Origin: Faecalibacterium prausnitzii
Lineage (GTDB): Bacteria > Bacillota > Clostridia > Oscillospirales > Ruminococcaceae
Length of the DNA: 64,000 bases
Assembly: GCA_004558805.1 (NCBI GenBank)
Contig: SFDE01000011.1
Location: 62,001-126,000 of the forward strand
Direction of reading: 5' to 3'
Position numbers and translations under genes: made by a program. Within the stretch, counting starts at the first letter, position 1. Each line of letters begins with the position of its first letter. The notes under the pieces were generated by a model. The model saw only the letters and a program-made list of their open reading frames with translations, was not told where the DNA came from and searched no databases. Below are positions 63,668-64,000 of the stretch, one piece after another.

Positions 63668-64000
63668 TTAACGCAGCACCAGAGCACTGCCGTCGTAGTC
63701 CACTGTCAGGGTATTGCCCTCGGCATAGCTGCCCTGAATGATCGCCTTGGCGATGAGGGTCTCCACACGGCTCTGGATGAACCGCTTGATGGGACGTGCA
63801 CCATAGACGCTGTCGTAGGCAGAATCGATGATGAAGTCCTTGGCGGCGGTGGTAACCTCCAGCTTCAGGTGCTTGCCTTCCTCCATACGGTGGCGCAGGT
63901 CCTCCAGCTGCAGATCCACGATCTTGCGCATCTCCTCTTTGGTGAGGCTCTTGTAGTAGACGATCTCGTCCAGACGGTTCAAGAACTCCGGACGGAACTT
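63668..64000 (-). CDS. clpB: ATP-dependent chaperone ClpB, C-terminal part (cut by window edge)
   Basis: The last 110 residues of ClpB, a hexameric disaggregase working with DnaK. Visible: KFRPEFLNRLDEIVYYKSL (sensor-2 side of the second AAA+ module), then the D2-small domain with AYDSVYGARPIKRFIQSRVE. The ending is short and typical of ClpB. The frame is open to the window edge, so most of the gene lies outside. ClpA/ClpC are less likely because of the GARPIKRFIQ pattern. Confidence 0.88.
   Translation of the reverse strand, partial: KFRPEFLNRLDEIVYYKSLTKEEMRKIVDLQLEDLRHRMEEGKHLKLEVTTAAKDFIIDSAYDSVYGARPIKRFIQSRVETLIAKAIIQGSYAEGNTLTVDYDGSALVLR

Overview
The window reads as chromosomal DNA from an obligately anaerobic, high-GC, Gram-positive gut clostridium of the Oscillospiraceae (Faecalibacterium/Gemmiger-like). 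This is inferred from content: formate C-acetyltransferase with its radical-SAM activase, an iron-dependent alcohol dehydrogenase behind a Rex-type site, a class I fumarase plus malic enzyme, a Cys T-box, NifU/NifS-type Fe-S assembly, lipoproteins with lipoboxes, and no outer-membrane genes. Promoters are mostly close to TTGACA-N17-TATAAT and nearly every unit ends in a clear intrinsic terminator. There is no phage, IS element or CRISPR array. About 54 protein genes, three tRNAs, one riboswitch and several candidate RNAs or leaders are listed.

Layout. 1-4.4 kb: 3' part of mfd and a PrsA-like lipoprotein. 4.5-6.2 kb: GH2 glycosidase. 6.3-8.1 kb (minus): Tat export operon with a hidden 25-residue mini-TatA. 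8.4-11.6 kb: iscU, iscS, an unknown protein and a rhodanese, facing an IscR-like Rrf2 regulator. 11.7-15.4 kb: tRNA-Trp, GH1 6-phospho-beta-glucosidase, tRNA-Asp, iron ADH, tRNA-Thr. 15.4-20.1 kb: rpoD, an SDR with a repeat-bearing N-terminus, a CAAX-type protease, tadA, degV. 20.2-26.2 kb (minus): SNF2 ATPase, dipeptidase, beta-lactamase-fold protein, TauE permease. 26.3-29.5 kb: DtxR-type regulator, two-subunit fumarase, malic enzyme. 29.8-36.5 kb: FKBP/trigger-factor-like protein, cysK facing a second Rrf2, an ECF sigma/anti-sigma operon, birA. 36.6-39.6 kb: a minimal ligase-carrier protein-acyltransferase set. 40-44.8 kb: acyltransferase, glycan-associated protein, glycosyltransferase and flippase-like protein. 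44.9-45.9 kb: an AT-rich regulator/zinc-ribbon pair. 46-49.6 kb: a candidate small RNA, then pflB-pflA. 49.7-51.9 kb: Cys T-box, cysS and twin micropeptides. 51.9-54.9 kb: eno and a MATE pump. 55-60 kb: livKHMGF. 60.2-64 kb: asnA, a secreted protein, a CNNM transporter, and the 3' end of clpB.

How the genes fit together. Cysteine and Fe-S metabolism recurs: iscSU, rhodanese, cysK, cysS with its T-box, and two Rrf2 proteins with the same three-cysteine spacing. Central metabolism covers malate/fumarate interconversion, mixed-acid fermentation (PFL) and alcohol formation under likely redox control. The branched-chain amino-acid binding lipoprotein carries a twin-arginine signal, so it is a probable client of the Tat operon in the same window.

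The most interesting unexplained items are the mini-TatA gene (7461-7538), the tandem paralogous micropeptides (51598-51801), a structured small RNA with its own consensus promoter and terminator (about 45973-46223), and the free-standing ligase/carrier/condensation-like set (36605-39559). All reading is by eye from the sequence; no database search was possible.
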